A stretch of DNA of 64,000 nt from Christiangramia fulva (lineage in GTDB: Bacteria; Bacteroidota; Bacteroidia; Flavobacteriales; Flavobacteriaceae): NCBI RefSeq assembly GCF_003024155.1, contig NZ_CP028136.1, positions 3,844,001-3,908,000 of the forward strand. Direction: 5' to 3'. The stretch's first letter is position 1, and every line of letters begins with the position of its first letter. Below, piece after piece: positions 51,350-58,451 of the stretch. The notes below the pieces were generated by a model that searched no databases, was not told the origin of the DNA, and was given only the letters and a program-made list of their open reading frames with translations. The position numbers and the translations under genes were made by a program.

Positions 51350-53245
51350 CTAAATGGACAAAAAGGTGTTTTTATACCACTTCTGAAAACAGTAAAAGGC
51401 CCATACCTTAAAGGTATTATCCTCTTTAGAATTTAGATGCCTTTCTACCAAAGTATTTACGCGGGTAGTATTGAAGATGCCCTGTTTTTCTAAAAAATCA
51501 TAATTGGAGTAAGATTTCAGTTCGGCAGAAAGATGTTCACGCAACCAATCGCCCACCGGAACCCCAAATCCTTTTTTAGATTTATCTAAAAATTTGTCGG
51601 GGAATTCTTTGCGATAGGCATCTTTTAAAATATGCTTTTTGTCCCAACCTTTCATTAAATAATCGTCAGGCAGGGAATTGGTATAATCCCATAGTTTTTT
51701 ATTTAAGAATGGCGCCCTGCTTTCCAGGGAGGTGAGCATGCTGGTGCGGTCAACTTTTACAAGCATATCACCTTCCAGGCTTATATGTTTGTCAACAAGC
51801 CTGAAATCACCTAAAGTTTCGATCCTTGAAGGAAAAATCTTTTTCCAGTGACTCCAAATATTACCATTATAATATTTCGGTCTTAAAAGCTCTCTTAATT
51901 CCTGGGCCTGATTAGCAAGTGAAATGATATTGAAATAGAAGTTCCCATCATAATTCACAGAGGCCAGGGTTTTTTTTACCTTGAACCTCAAACCTCTCTT
52001 ATCATCCTTACTGGAAAGAAGCGGATTTAATACAGAAGAAAGGACTTCGTGTCCTTGTTCGGGAATAACAGAGGTATATTTTCTGTTCATTTTTCCCATA
52101 TAATATTTATTATAACCTCCAAAGACCTCATCACCACCATCACCGGTAAGCGCAACCTTTACAAATTGCCGTGTTTTATGCGCAACCAGATAGGTAGGAA
52201 GCGATGAAGAATCAGCAAAGGGTTCATCAAAATTCAACAAAATACTGTCAATATTATCCCTAAGATCTTTGATGGAAATTATAAATTCATGGTGTTTACT
52301 ATTGATCAGCTTCGCTACCGTTCTTGCTTTATCAGATTCATCAAAAGATTTCTTTTCAAAGCCTATCGAGAATGTATCGATTCTATAATCCTTCTGTTGA
52401 GCCAGGGCAAGAGAAACGATAGAAGAATCAACTCCTCCAGAAAGAAAGGTTCCCAAAGGCACATCGGCATAAGATCGGCTTTCCACACTTTCATTTACAA
52501 GATCATAAGTTTTCTTTTTTGCCTCCTCATAACTTATTTGAGAATCCTTTTCAATATGTTCCTCCTTCACAATTTTATTTAGAGAAAATGAAAGATCCTC
52601 ACAATTAATTTCGAGATAGGAATTAGCTTCCAGTTTAAAAATATTCTCATAGATGCTAAAAGGAGCTGGAATATAGGTTAAGCGGAAGAAAAGGTCGAGT
52701 CCTTCAACAGAAATTGAAGGCTTATTTTCAAGATGGGGTACAATTGATTTTAGTTCTGATGCCCAAAAAAATGAATTCCCATTTCGGGTATAATAAAGAG
52801 GTTTTTCACCAAAAAAATCACGGGCTATAAAAATCTTTTTCAAATTATCATCATAAATACTGAAGGCAAACATTCCGTCAAGCATTCTGAAAGAATCTGT
52901 TCCATATTTTTCATATAGTCGCAGGATAACTTCAGTATCTGAAGTAGTATTGAAAACAACACCTTTAGCTTCCAATTGCCGCCTTAGTTTCTGGAAATTA
53001 TAGATTTCACCGTTAAAGACCAGGGCGATCTTACCATCTTCAGAATAAAAAGGCTGTTTTCCGGTTGCAAGATCAATAATAGATAAACGACGCATTGCCA
53101 TACCGATTCTGAAAGAAGAATTTTCATTTTCGAAAAATCCGTCTTCATCGGGGCCGCGATGAATAATTTTTTGATTCATATCCGCAAGAATTGATCGAAC
53201 AGATCTCGAAGAATTCAGGGTCAAAACGCCGTTTATTCCACACAT
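51350..53245 (-). CDS. asnB: Asparagine-synthase-type glutamine amidotransferase
   Basis: The 631-residue protein has a class II glutaminase domain (Cys2 in MCGINGVL, then RGPDEDGF, RRLSIIDLATGKQP, NGEIYNF) and an ATP-dependent synthetase domain with the PP-loop LGTFLSGGVDSSIV at about residue 270. Canonical AsnB makes asparagine. Copies in polysaccharide loci are often thought to amidate sugar carboxyl groups such as uronic or ulosonic acids. Position between the deacetylase (3-base gap) and the ABC exporter supports a role in polymer modification. The symbol gives the family; the substrate is inferred. Confidence 0.9.
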   Translation of the reverse strand: MCGINGVLTLNSSRSVRSILADMNQKIIHRGPDEDGFFENENSSFRIGMAMRRLSIIDLATGKQPFYSEDGKIALVFNGEIYNFQKLRRQLEAKGVVFNTTSDTEVILRLYEKYGTDSFRMLDGMFAFSIYDDNLKKIFIARDFFGEKPLYYTRNGNSFFWASELKSIVPHLENKPSISVEGLDLFFRLTYIPAPFSIYENIFKLEANSYLEINCEDLSFSLNKIVKEEHIEKDSQISYEEAKKKTYDLVNESVESRSYADVPLGTFLSGGVDSSIVSLALAQQKDYRIDTFSIGFEKKSFDESDKARTVAKLINSKHHEFIISIKDLRDNIDSILLNFDEPFADSSSLPTYLVAHKTRQFVKVALTGDGGDEVFGGYNKYYMGKMNRKYTSVIPEQGHEVLSSVLNPLLSSKDDKRGLRFKVKKTLASVNYDGNFYFNIISLANQAQELRELLRPKYYNGNIWSHWKKIFPSRIETLGDFRLVDKHISLEGDMLVKVDRTSMLTSLESRAPFLNKKLWDYTNSLPDDYLMKGWDKKHILKDAYRKEFPDKFLDKSKKGFGVPVGDWLREHLSAELKSYSNYDFLEKQGIFNTTRVNTLVERHLNSKEDNTFKVWAFYCFQKWYKNTFLSI

Positions 53246-53248
53246 ACC

Positions 53249-54223
53249 TTAGCTTATCTTAGCTCCAATCTCCTGCATATTTAGCGATTGGAAATTATAT
53301 TTTTCTTTTAGTTTTGAAAAATGATCTAATATCGATTTTAAGTCCTTTAAACTTTCCTGAGGATGGTTTCCAAAATTATGAGGATGCCACCAAAGGTGAT
53401 AAATTTCCGCATTTTTCGCAGCATTTTCCATTTCGTTGAGAATCCTTCTCATCTTCACATTATGAAGAAAAAAATTTTCTTCATAAGGCCTGAAGAAGCG
53501 ACTAGCCGGCTGCTGAAGCGGCATGCCTTCCTGGCGTTGAAGATTCGAAAGAGGATAGGTCTTCTTTCCGAAATTGACGTAGGCATCTCCTGTACGGGCA
53601 ATTTTAGTTGGCAGGTTGGAGTCTAAAGGGTTTTTCCAATACCAGCTGGAGGGATTAGAACGAACATTTTCAATTCCATATTGGTAACAAACTTTGAGAT
53701 AATCCTCATTTAGTTGATTTCTGGGGAAAACAAGGGATTTTAAGGAAATTCCCTGTTCCGTCGCCAATTTCACAGCGGTTTCCAGATCGGCTTCGAATTG
53801 TTTAACATCCTGCCCTTTTTCTCCACAGTAATAATGGCTATAGGTATGGGTTCCTATTTCCTGACCCGGTGTTTTCTTAATAGTATCTATAAGTTCTGGT
53901 GCGAAACAAAATATTTCGGAATCTGGATCCGCCTTGAATTCCATTCCAAAGTTATAGGCTGAAAGTTTTGAATTCTCGTAGACAGATTGCACCACCGGAA
54001 TATTACGCTTCCATTCATCCCAGCCTTTATTGAAAAGCATGCCTACAACAGCCCAGGTTACATGAATATTATGTTGTGAGAATTCCTTTAAAAGTTCCGG
54101 AATAAGTTTCTTTGTATTTGAAAAATATTCAAAAACATTAGAAGGCTCCGTATGATCAAACACCCCCCAAAGAAGTTCAAAATCCAGGGAAATTGTAAAG
54201 ATGCCATACTTTTTTTGGTTCAT
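53249..54223 (-). CDS. Polysaccharide deacetylase (NodB/CE4-like)
   Basis: The 324-residue protein shows the CE4/NodB pattern: the first motif FTISLDFELLWG with the metal-binding Asp, the second motif EIGTHTYSHYYCG with HxxxxH-type spacing, and a C-terminal region around YHLWWHPHNFG. It has no signal peptide, so it would work in the cytoplasm or on a lipid-linked intermediate. CE4 enzymes remove N- or O-acetyl groups from sugars. It is the gene before asnB in transcription order with a 3-base gap, which suggests a joint modification step. Upstream of its start is a cluster of GGTTAAT repeats. Confidence 0.87.
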   Translation of the reverse strand: MNQKKYGIFTISLDFELLWGVFDHTEPSNVFEYFSNTKKLIPELLKEFSQHNIHVTWAVVGMLFNKGWDEWKRNIPVVQSVYENSKLSAYNFGMEFKADPDSEIFCFAPELIDTIKKTPGQEIGTHTYSHYYCGEKGQDVKQFEADLETAVKLATEQGISLKSLVFPRNQLNEDYLKVCYQYGIENVRSNPSSWYWKNPLDSNLPTKIARTGDAYVNFGKKTYPLSNLQRQEGMPLQQPASRFFRPYEENFFLHNVKMRRILNEMENAAKNAEIYHLWWHPHNFGNHPQESLKDLKSILDHFSKLKEKYNFQSLNMQEIGAKIS

Positions 54224-54238
54224 TTTGAAAGCTTAATC

Positions 54239-54298
54239 GGTTAATTAGGGATTGGTTAATCGGTTAATGGGATGGGTTAATTGGTTAATTTGTTAATT
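54239..54298. repeat. Cluster of GGTTAAT short repeats
   Basis: GGTTAAT occurs five times at about 54239, 54254, 54262, 54275 and 54283, and a TGTTAAT variant follows at 54291. Some copies form pairs one base apart (GGTTAAT-C-GGTTAAT). The cluster lies 16-75 bases upstream of the deacetylase start on the minus strand. It may be a dispersed minisatellite-like repeat or an array of binding sites. Confidence 0.65.
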
Positions 54299-54443
54299 CG
54301 GGATTGAATACTTCGACTCTAAAGGTCTAACTGCATCAGCGCTAAGTGATAAGGTTAAACCACAACGGATACAAATTCTGGATCCTTTATTCACCAAAAA
54401 ATCTCTCCTGTCTAATAGTCTCCTTTTCTCCGCGTCTTTTTTT

Positions 54444-54590
54444 GTCTCCCAGTCTCCCTTTCTCTTTGTCTTCTTTTTTTTTCTCTTGTCATTCCTTAAA
54501 AAATCCCACTCTTAATATACTTTGTAAATTAATTTTCACTCAATACTGAACAGTGAACACTTACAACTTCATCCTCAAATCTCCTGCTCC
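54444..54590. repeat. Polypyrimidine-led dispersed repeat, copy 1
   Basis: It starts GTCTCCCAGTCTCCCTTTCTC, passes through an AT-rich middle, and ends with a well-kept block containing CAATACTGAACAGTGAACAC and CTTCATCCTCAAATCTCCTG. Copy 2 begins about 225 bases later. The plus strand is nearly all C and T in the first 60 bases. Confidence 0.8.
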
Positions 54591-54668
54591 ACCTGTCACT
54601 TCATCACAAGATCACACTTTCAAAGCATCACTTCATTACTACTTCACAAGTTTATCTATCCTTTCCCC

Positions 54669-54821
54669 GTCTCCCAGTCTCCCTTTCTCCGCGTCTCCTT
54701 TTTTCTTTCTATTATCATTCCGTACAAAAATCCTATTACTCTACTAATACTTTATAATTTATTTTTTACTCAATACTGAACAGTGAACACTCACAACTTC
54801 ATCCTCAAATCTCCTGCTTCC
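54669..54821. repeat. Polypyrimidine-led dispersed repeat, copy 2
   Basis: It repeats copy 1 in the same orientation: the same 21-base start, a diverged AT-rich middle, and an almost identical block of about 50 bases at the end (54770-54819). The offset is 225 at the start and 230 at the end, which shows small indels. The polymerase gene ends 30 bases further on. Confidence 0.8.
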
Positions 54822-54851
54822 CCTTTCCTCCTGATCACAACTTCTTCACTC

Positions 54852-56054
54852 CTAAACGGCCACTTCAATTTCCTTTATCCTTCGTTCTCTCAATTTCTGC
54901 AGTTTTTTGATCCTGATAAACTTTTTTTCAGCGAGATAATAGTAGATCACGAAAAACAAATAATACATAACCATCGTCTTTTGCCGCATGATGATTCCCA
55001 AATTCGACATTACAAAGGTCATGGCAACCGAAGCCGATAAAAATATCACGAAACTCATTTTAACCATGGAAGGAGACTTTCGAAGAAATTTGATAAAATC
55101 TTTTTTGAGAATTTTTACAAATAACAATAAATAAAGCAGGTTTTCAACAGAGGTAATAATTCCAAGGAAATTGGGAGCATCAATAAAAAGGGGACGAAAC
55201 CAAAAGGTAAACAGTTTTAAAGGCAATGGGTAAGAGCTCATATCTACTCCCGAGCCGGCTTTACTTAAATCTTCGGCATTTTTTTCCGCAGCCTGTTCAA
55301 AATCTGTAACAATGTCCTCTGAATTTTGCAATCCCATTACTCCCAGGATCTTGTCCTGAGCAATATAAACGGCTCCAATCATACAAATATATACGAGTAT
55401 CTTTTTCCATAATGCGATTTTTTCCCTTCCGCTCATATATCCCATTACAGCTCCCAAAGCTACAAATAGAAACACATGGGGTCGGATATAAAAGATAATG
55501 GCAGAACCCAGAAAAAGAATGGGAAGGCGAGATTTTGGTTCAGCGATCGCATAGGTAAACATCATCAATCCCAAAAAAATTGGAGCTCCTTTTCCCAGAG
55601 AGGCGGTCCAGAAATGCATATTGGGAAAGAACAGGATCAGGGTCATTAGATCAAAACGCTTAAAAACCTGCACCTTTACTGGTATTTTTTCCCGGAAGAA
55701 TAAATAAGCATAAACAAAGCCTAAATATCCAAACCAGGAAAAGGTACACATAAGCATATCATACGAAAATCCCAGTTCATAAAACGGATAGGCTAAAAAA
55801 TGAATGAAAGCAGTATCTGTTCCAAATAATCCAAACCAGGAAAGACGATTTTGTTCGAAAAATTTAAAATAGGATTTTGAATCAGATAAATTAAAATATG
55901 CGTAAGCTGAGTAGATCCCATAGAAGACAAGATGATACAGGTATAAAAGGTTCATCTTCTTTTTATCAAAAAAAGGATGCCTTTTGGTGTAGGCCGCAAA
56001 GATGACCTGGTTCAGAAGATAAAATAATATGATTAAAAAAAATACTCCCAACAT
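54852..56054 (-). CDS. Wzy/EpsG-like polysaccharide polymerase, multi-pass membrane protein
   Basis: The 400-residue protein has about ten hydrophobic segments across its length and a larger loop at about 235-275. N-terminal features such as FNLSDSKSYFKFFEQNRL and FIHFLAYPFYELGFSYDML resemble the EpsG/Wzy-type polymerases, which are poorly conserved. It is the only good candidate for the repeat-unit polymerase in the window. It is 2 bases from the GNAT gene. Its 3' end abuts the pyrimidine repeats. The alternative is another type of polysaccharide membrane protein. Confidence 0.72.
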   Translation of the reverse strand: MLGVFFLIILFYLLNQVIFAAYTKRHPFFDKKKMNLLYLYHLVFYGIYSAYAYFNLSDSKSYFKFFEQNRLSWFGLFGTDTAFIHFLAYPFYELGFSYDMLMCTFSWFGYLGFVYAYLFFREKIPVKVQVFKRFDLMTLILFFPNMHFWTASLGKGAPIFLGLMMFTYAIAEPKSRLPILFLGSAIIFYIRPHVFLFVALGAVMGYMSGREKIALWKKILVYICMIGAVYIAQDKILGVMGLQNSEDIVTDFEQAAEKNAEDLSKAGSGVDMSSYPLPLKLFTFWFRPLFIDAPNFLGIITSVENLLYLLLFVKILKKDFIKFLRKSPSMVKMSFVIFLSASVAMTFVMSNLGIIMRQKTMVMYYLFFVIYYYLAEKKFIRIKKLQKLRERRIKEIEVAV

Positions 56055-56056
56055 CT

Positions 56057-57007
56057 TTAAAATAATTCCAGATCTCCAAGGCTGTTATGCCACTCCTGTA
56101 TTTGAAGAAATTGTTTTTCTTTTTGTTCTAATAAATTCAGATTCCGAAGGGTCAGGATAGGTCCGTAATTACCCTTGATCTTTAGGAAACCAGTTTTCAG
56201 AAAAGCCGGAGCAAAACTCAGAAATTGAGCTCCAAATTTCTTCTCCAGCTTGCTAATCGCACGGTCCACCTCTTTTTGCGCTTCTACACTGCTTTTATCA
56301 TAGATGCATTCGGCTATGCGCAATTCCTTTAATCTTTTTCTCTTTTTCACATAAGCTGCCAAATAGAATTTCCTATTACTCATTACCTCATAGCTTTGCA
56401 GGGGATTATTTTCATATCTCCAGTAAAGGAACTTAGGAGATTTGGGGGTAAATAATTTATTCGCCGACATTTTATCGGAATTCCATTTCTCACACAGGTT
56501 TTCTATATCTTCTCCGGAACCACTCCTGGTGATATTATAGTCTATTTTCTTTTGGAAACCAAATATACCATGAACTGAAGGTTTTAGGCCTACTTTTATT
56601 TTACCGACGGCTTGCCATCCCATTTTTAAATAACCGGGACGGCTCTTTTCGTTGGGAGTATTGAAAATAAAATCTTCACCATTCCCCTTCGCTATCTCGA
56701 CAGCCTTTAAGGTAAGCTTCTTGAATATACCTTTCCCCTGGTGAGCAGGATGAGTAGCCGTATCTACCGCCCGAAAACAATGATATAACTGCTCTGCCTG
56801 CTGCCAGTCCCATCTCATAAAAGCCCTTATCCCAATAATTTCTCCATCTTCTTCGGCAACCAAAACCAATGACTTTCCAAAAGGATTGTCTATATGCTTA
56901 TATCTCCAAACCTTTTCTGAGAGCAGCAATTGATCCTCCCCAAGGCTGGACTTTAAAACCTTTACAATGTCGGGAATATCATTTTCTGTTGCTTCTCTGA
57001 TGATCAT
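56057..57007 (-). CDS. GNAT-family N-acyltransferase
   Basis: The 316-residue protein has an N-terminal GNAT domain: MIIREATENDIPDIVKVL, LVAEEDGEIIGIRAFM, and the acetyl-CoA loop THPAHQGKGIFKKLTLKAVE with NTPNEKSRPGYLKMGW. The C-terminal half (about 165-316) is an extra domain of unclear fold. In a polysaccharide locus it could acylate an amino sugar, or add an amino acid if the second half is GNAT-like (FemAB-type). It lies between the polymerase gene and a repeat-rich gap. Confidence 0.8.
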   Translation of the reverse strand: MIIREATENDIPDIVKVLKSSLGEDQLLLSEKVWRYKHIDNPFGKSLVLVAEEDGEIIGIRAFMRWDWQQAEQLYHCFRAVDTATHPAHQGKGIFKKLTLKAVEIAKGNGEDFIFNTPNEKSRPGYLKMGWQAVGKIKVGLKPSVHGIFGFQKKIDYNITRSGSGEDIENLCEKWNSDKMSANKLFTPKSPKFLYWRYENNPLQSYEVMSNRKFYLAAYVKKRKRLKELRIAECIYDKSSVEAQKEVDRAISKLEKKFGAQFLSFAPAFLKTGFLKIKGNYGPILTLRNLNLLEQKEKQFLQIQEWHNSLGDLELF

Positions 57008-57077
57008 TTATTCAAATTTTGATTTCACGGATTTAAACGGATTTCATGGATTCAGTGAAGCAAACCAGGTATTTATT

Positions 57078-57241
57078 TCAACCTCTCCAAATCTCCTCGT
57101 CTCCAAGCCCCCTTTTCTCCTCGTCCCCCAAGTCTCGCAGTTTCGCCGTGTCCCCTTTTCTCCTCGTCCCCAAGTCTCCTCGTCCCAAGGTCTCCTCTTC
57201 CCCGAGTCTCCAAGTCTCCCCCTTCTCTATGTCCCCTCGTC
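57078..57241. repeat. Irregular GTCTCC / CGTCCCC polypyrimidine array
   Basis: Over about 160 bases the plus strand repeats short units such as CAAGTCTCC, TCGTCCCC and TTTTCTCCTCGTCCCC at irregular 7-20 base spacing, with almost no A or G runs. It shares the GTCTCC core with the repeats at 54444 and 54669 and the same orientation. The minus strand, which is the one transcribed, is purine-rich with several GGGG runs. Confidence 0.75.
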
Positions 57242-57257
57242 CTAAATGAATTGTCCC

Positions 57258-57275
57258 ATCGAGCGGAGTCGAGAT
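57258..57275. repeat. Short GC-rich motif ATCGAGCGGAGTCGAGAT
   Basis: This GC-rich word stands out in AT-rich surroundings. Its ends (ATC and GAT with TCGA on each side) make an imperfect palindrome. From memory, the complementary CTCGACTCCGCTCGA word is frequent between genes in flavobacterial genomes, so it is listed as a dispersed repeat. Only one copy is in this window. Confidence 0.45.
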
Positions 57276-57327
57276 TTCATCACTTCCTCACAAGATCACT
57301 TCCTCCCAAGATCACTACTTCACAGCA

Positions 57328-58440
57328 TCACTCCTTCACAATCTCACCATAAATCCCCTCCAACTCCTCAACCATCCTCTTCAAACTAAAATTCTTCACC
57401 ACCCGTTCCCGGGCCGCTTTTTGGAAGGTTTTAAGTTTTTCAGGATCGTTCATAAGACTGAGACAAAGATCAGAAAGTTTTTCCCAATCTTCAACTTCGC
57501 AGATCAGGCCATCCTGCCCATTCCTGATCACCTCCTTAACTCCACCGGCAGCAGTTGACACAATGGCACACTCCATACTCATGCCTTCCAATAAAGCTAT
57601 AGGAAGGCCTTCAAAAGAGGAACTCATCATAAAAATATCCATAGCAGAAAAGAAAGAGATCGTATCAGTCTGCAATCCCGGGAAAACGAGTCTGCCTTCC
57701 AGGCCATATTCGTTTGCATGAGATTTTAGCTGTTCTTCCTGAGGCCCCGCACCCACCAGGATACCATAAGCATCCCTGCTTTCACTTATTCTTTTAAAGG
57801 CCTTTATCCAGGCGGTCAGGTTCTTTTGTTCCCGAAAAACCGCGATATTTCCTATAACCACAGCATTTGCAGGAATATTATATTTCTTGCGGATAGCCAG
57901 ACCTTTTTGAAGGTCTCGTTTAAATTTACTTGTATTCACTCCGTTCAAAAGAGTTTGAACCGGGATTTGAGGTTTGATATTCTCTCTTATAGATCTGGTT
58001 GCATCTTCAGAAACCCCAAGGGCCATACTCTGCCGGTTAAAGCTGAATTTGTTCAGAAGTTTTGTTGCTTTGTGGTATCGCTCCTGAATGTTGTGTTCGG
58101 TATAAACAACCGGGATTCCGGTTTTTTTATAGATCAGCCTTGCCAGAAAACCGGACCAGGGCAAATGAGCATGGATTAATTGGATCTGATTTTTATCGCA
58201 ATACCTGACGACTTCCGATTGCTTTAAAATAAGCTCAATATTATTTTTTGCCAGGAAACAGGTAACAGTTCCCCCTTGTGCTTTGATCTCCCCGACCATC
58301 TGATTTTTCCAGGGCAGAAAATAAATATAGTGAAATTCGAAGTGATCCCGGTTGTGCAAACTCAGGGTCTCCGGTAACAACATTTCAGCACCTCCGCGGC
58401 CGAGGGATTTTATGATGTGAAGTATCTTAATTTTTGACAT
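57328..58440 (-). CDS. GT4-type glycosyltransferase
   Basis: The 370-residue GT-B enzyme begins KILHIIKSLGRGGAEMLLPE, a typical GT4 acceptor start, with LIHAHLPWSGFLARLI and YTEHNIQERYH. The donor half has VIGNIAVFREQKNLTAWIKAF and the E-x7-E motif in SSSFEGLPIALLEGMSMECAIV. Specificity is unknown. Its last codons lie in repeat-derived sequence (the TGA at 57328), so the C-terminus may have been altered by repeat insertion or recombination. It lies 11 bases after the tandem glycosyltransferase gene. Confidence 0.92.
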   Translation of the reverse strand: MSKIKILHIIKSLGRGGAEMLLPETLSLHNRDHFEFHYIYFLPWKNQMVGEIKAQGGTVTCFLAKNNIELILKQSEVVRYCDKNQIQLIHAHLPWSGFLARLIYKKTGIPVVYTEHNIQERYHKATKLLNKFSFNRQSMALGVSEDATRSIRENIKPQIPVQTLLNGVNTSKFKRDLQKGLAIRKKYNIPANAVVIGNIAVFREQKNLTAWIKAFKRISESRDAYGILVGAGPQEEQLKSHANEYGLEGRLVFPGLQTDTISFFSAMDIFMMSSSFEGLPIALLEGMSMECAIVSTAAGGVKEVIRNGQDGLICEVEDWEKLSDLCLSLMNDPEKLKTFQKAARERVVKNFSLKRMVEELEGIYGEIVKE

Positions 58441-58451
58441 TTATAAACTGT

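Larger units (their letters stand above)
54224..54851. other. Repeat-filled intergenic region
   Basis: The 628 bases between the deacetylase and polymerase genes hold no gene. They contain the GGTTAAT cluster (54239-54298), two copies of a polypyrimidine-led repeat (54444-54590 and 54669-54821), and a spacer with ATCAC/CTTCA words (54596-54650). Plus-strand open frames here are low-complexity Ser/Leu/Pro/Phe and are not believable genes. Confidence 0.7.
57008..57327. other. Second repeat-filled intergenic region
   Basis: These 320 bases have no gene. They hold GGATTT words (57031-57053), an irregular array of GTCTCC/CGTCCCC units (57078-57241), a GC-rich motif (57258-57275), and CACTTCCTCACAAGATCAC words that run right into the stop codon of the next gene. 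Open frames on the plus strand are low-complexity. Confidence 0.7.

Noticed and set aside
54346..55040. Plus-strand open frames rich in Ser, Pro, Leu and Phe
   Set aside because: They read through the polypyrimidine repeats and the antisense of the polymerase gene; composition is low-complexity and no domain is seen.
57078..57241. Possible CRISPR array
   Set aside because: There is no constant repeat length, no unique spacers of even size and no cas gene; spacing of the GTCTCC units is irregular.
56967..57249. Plus-strand open frames over the second repeat region
   Set aside because: They arise from the stop-poor C/T-rich array and have no protein-like sequence.
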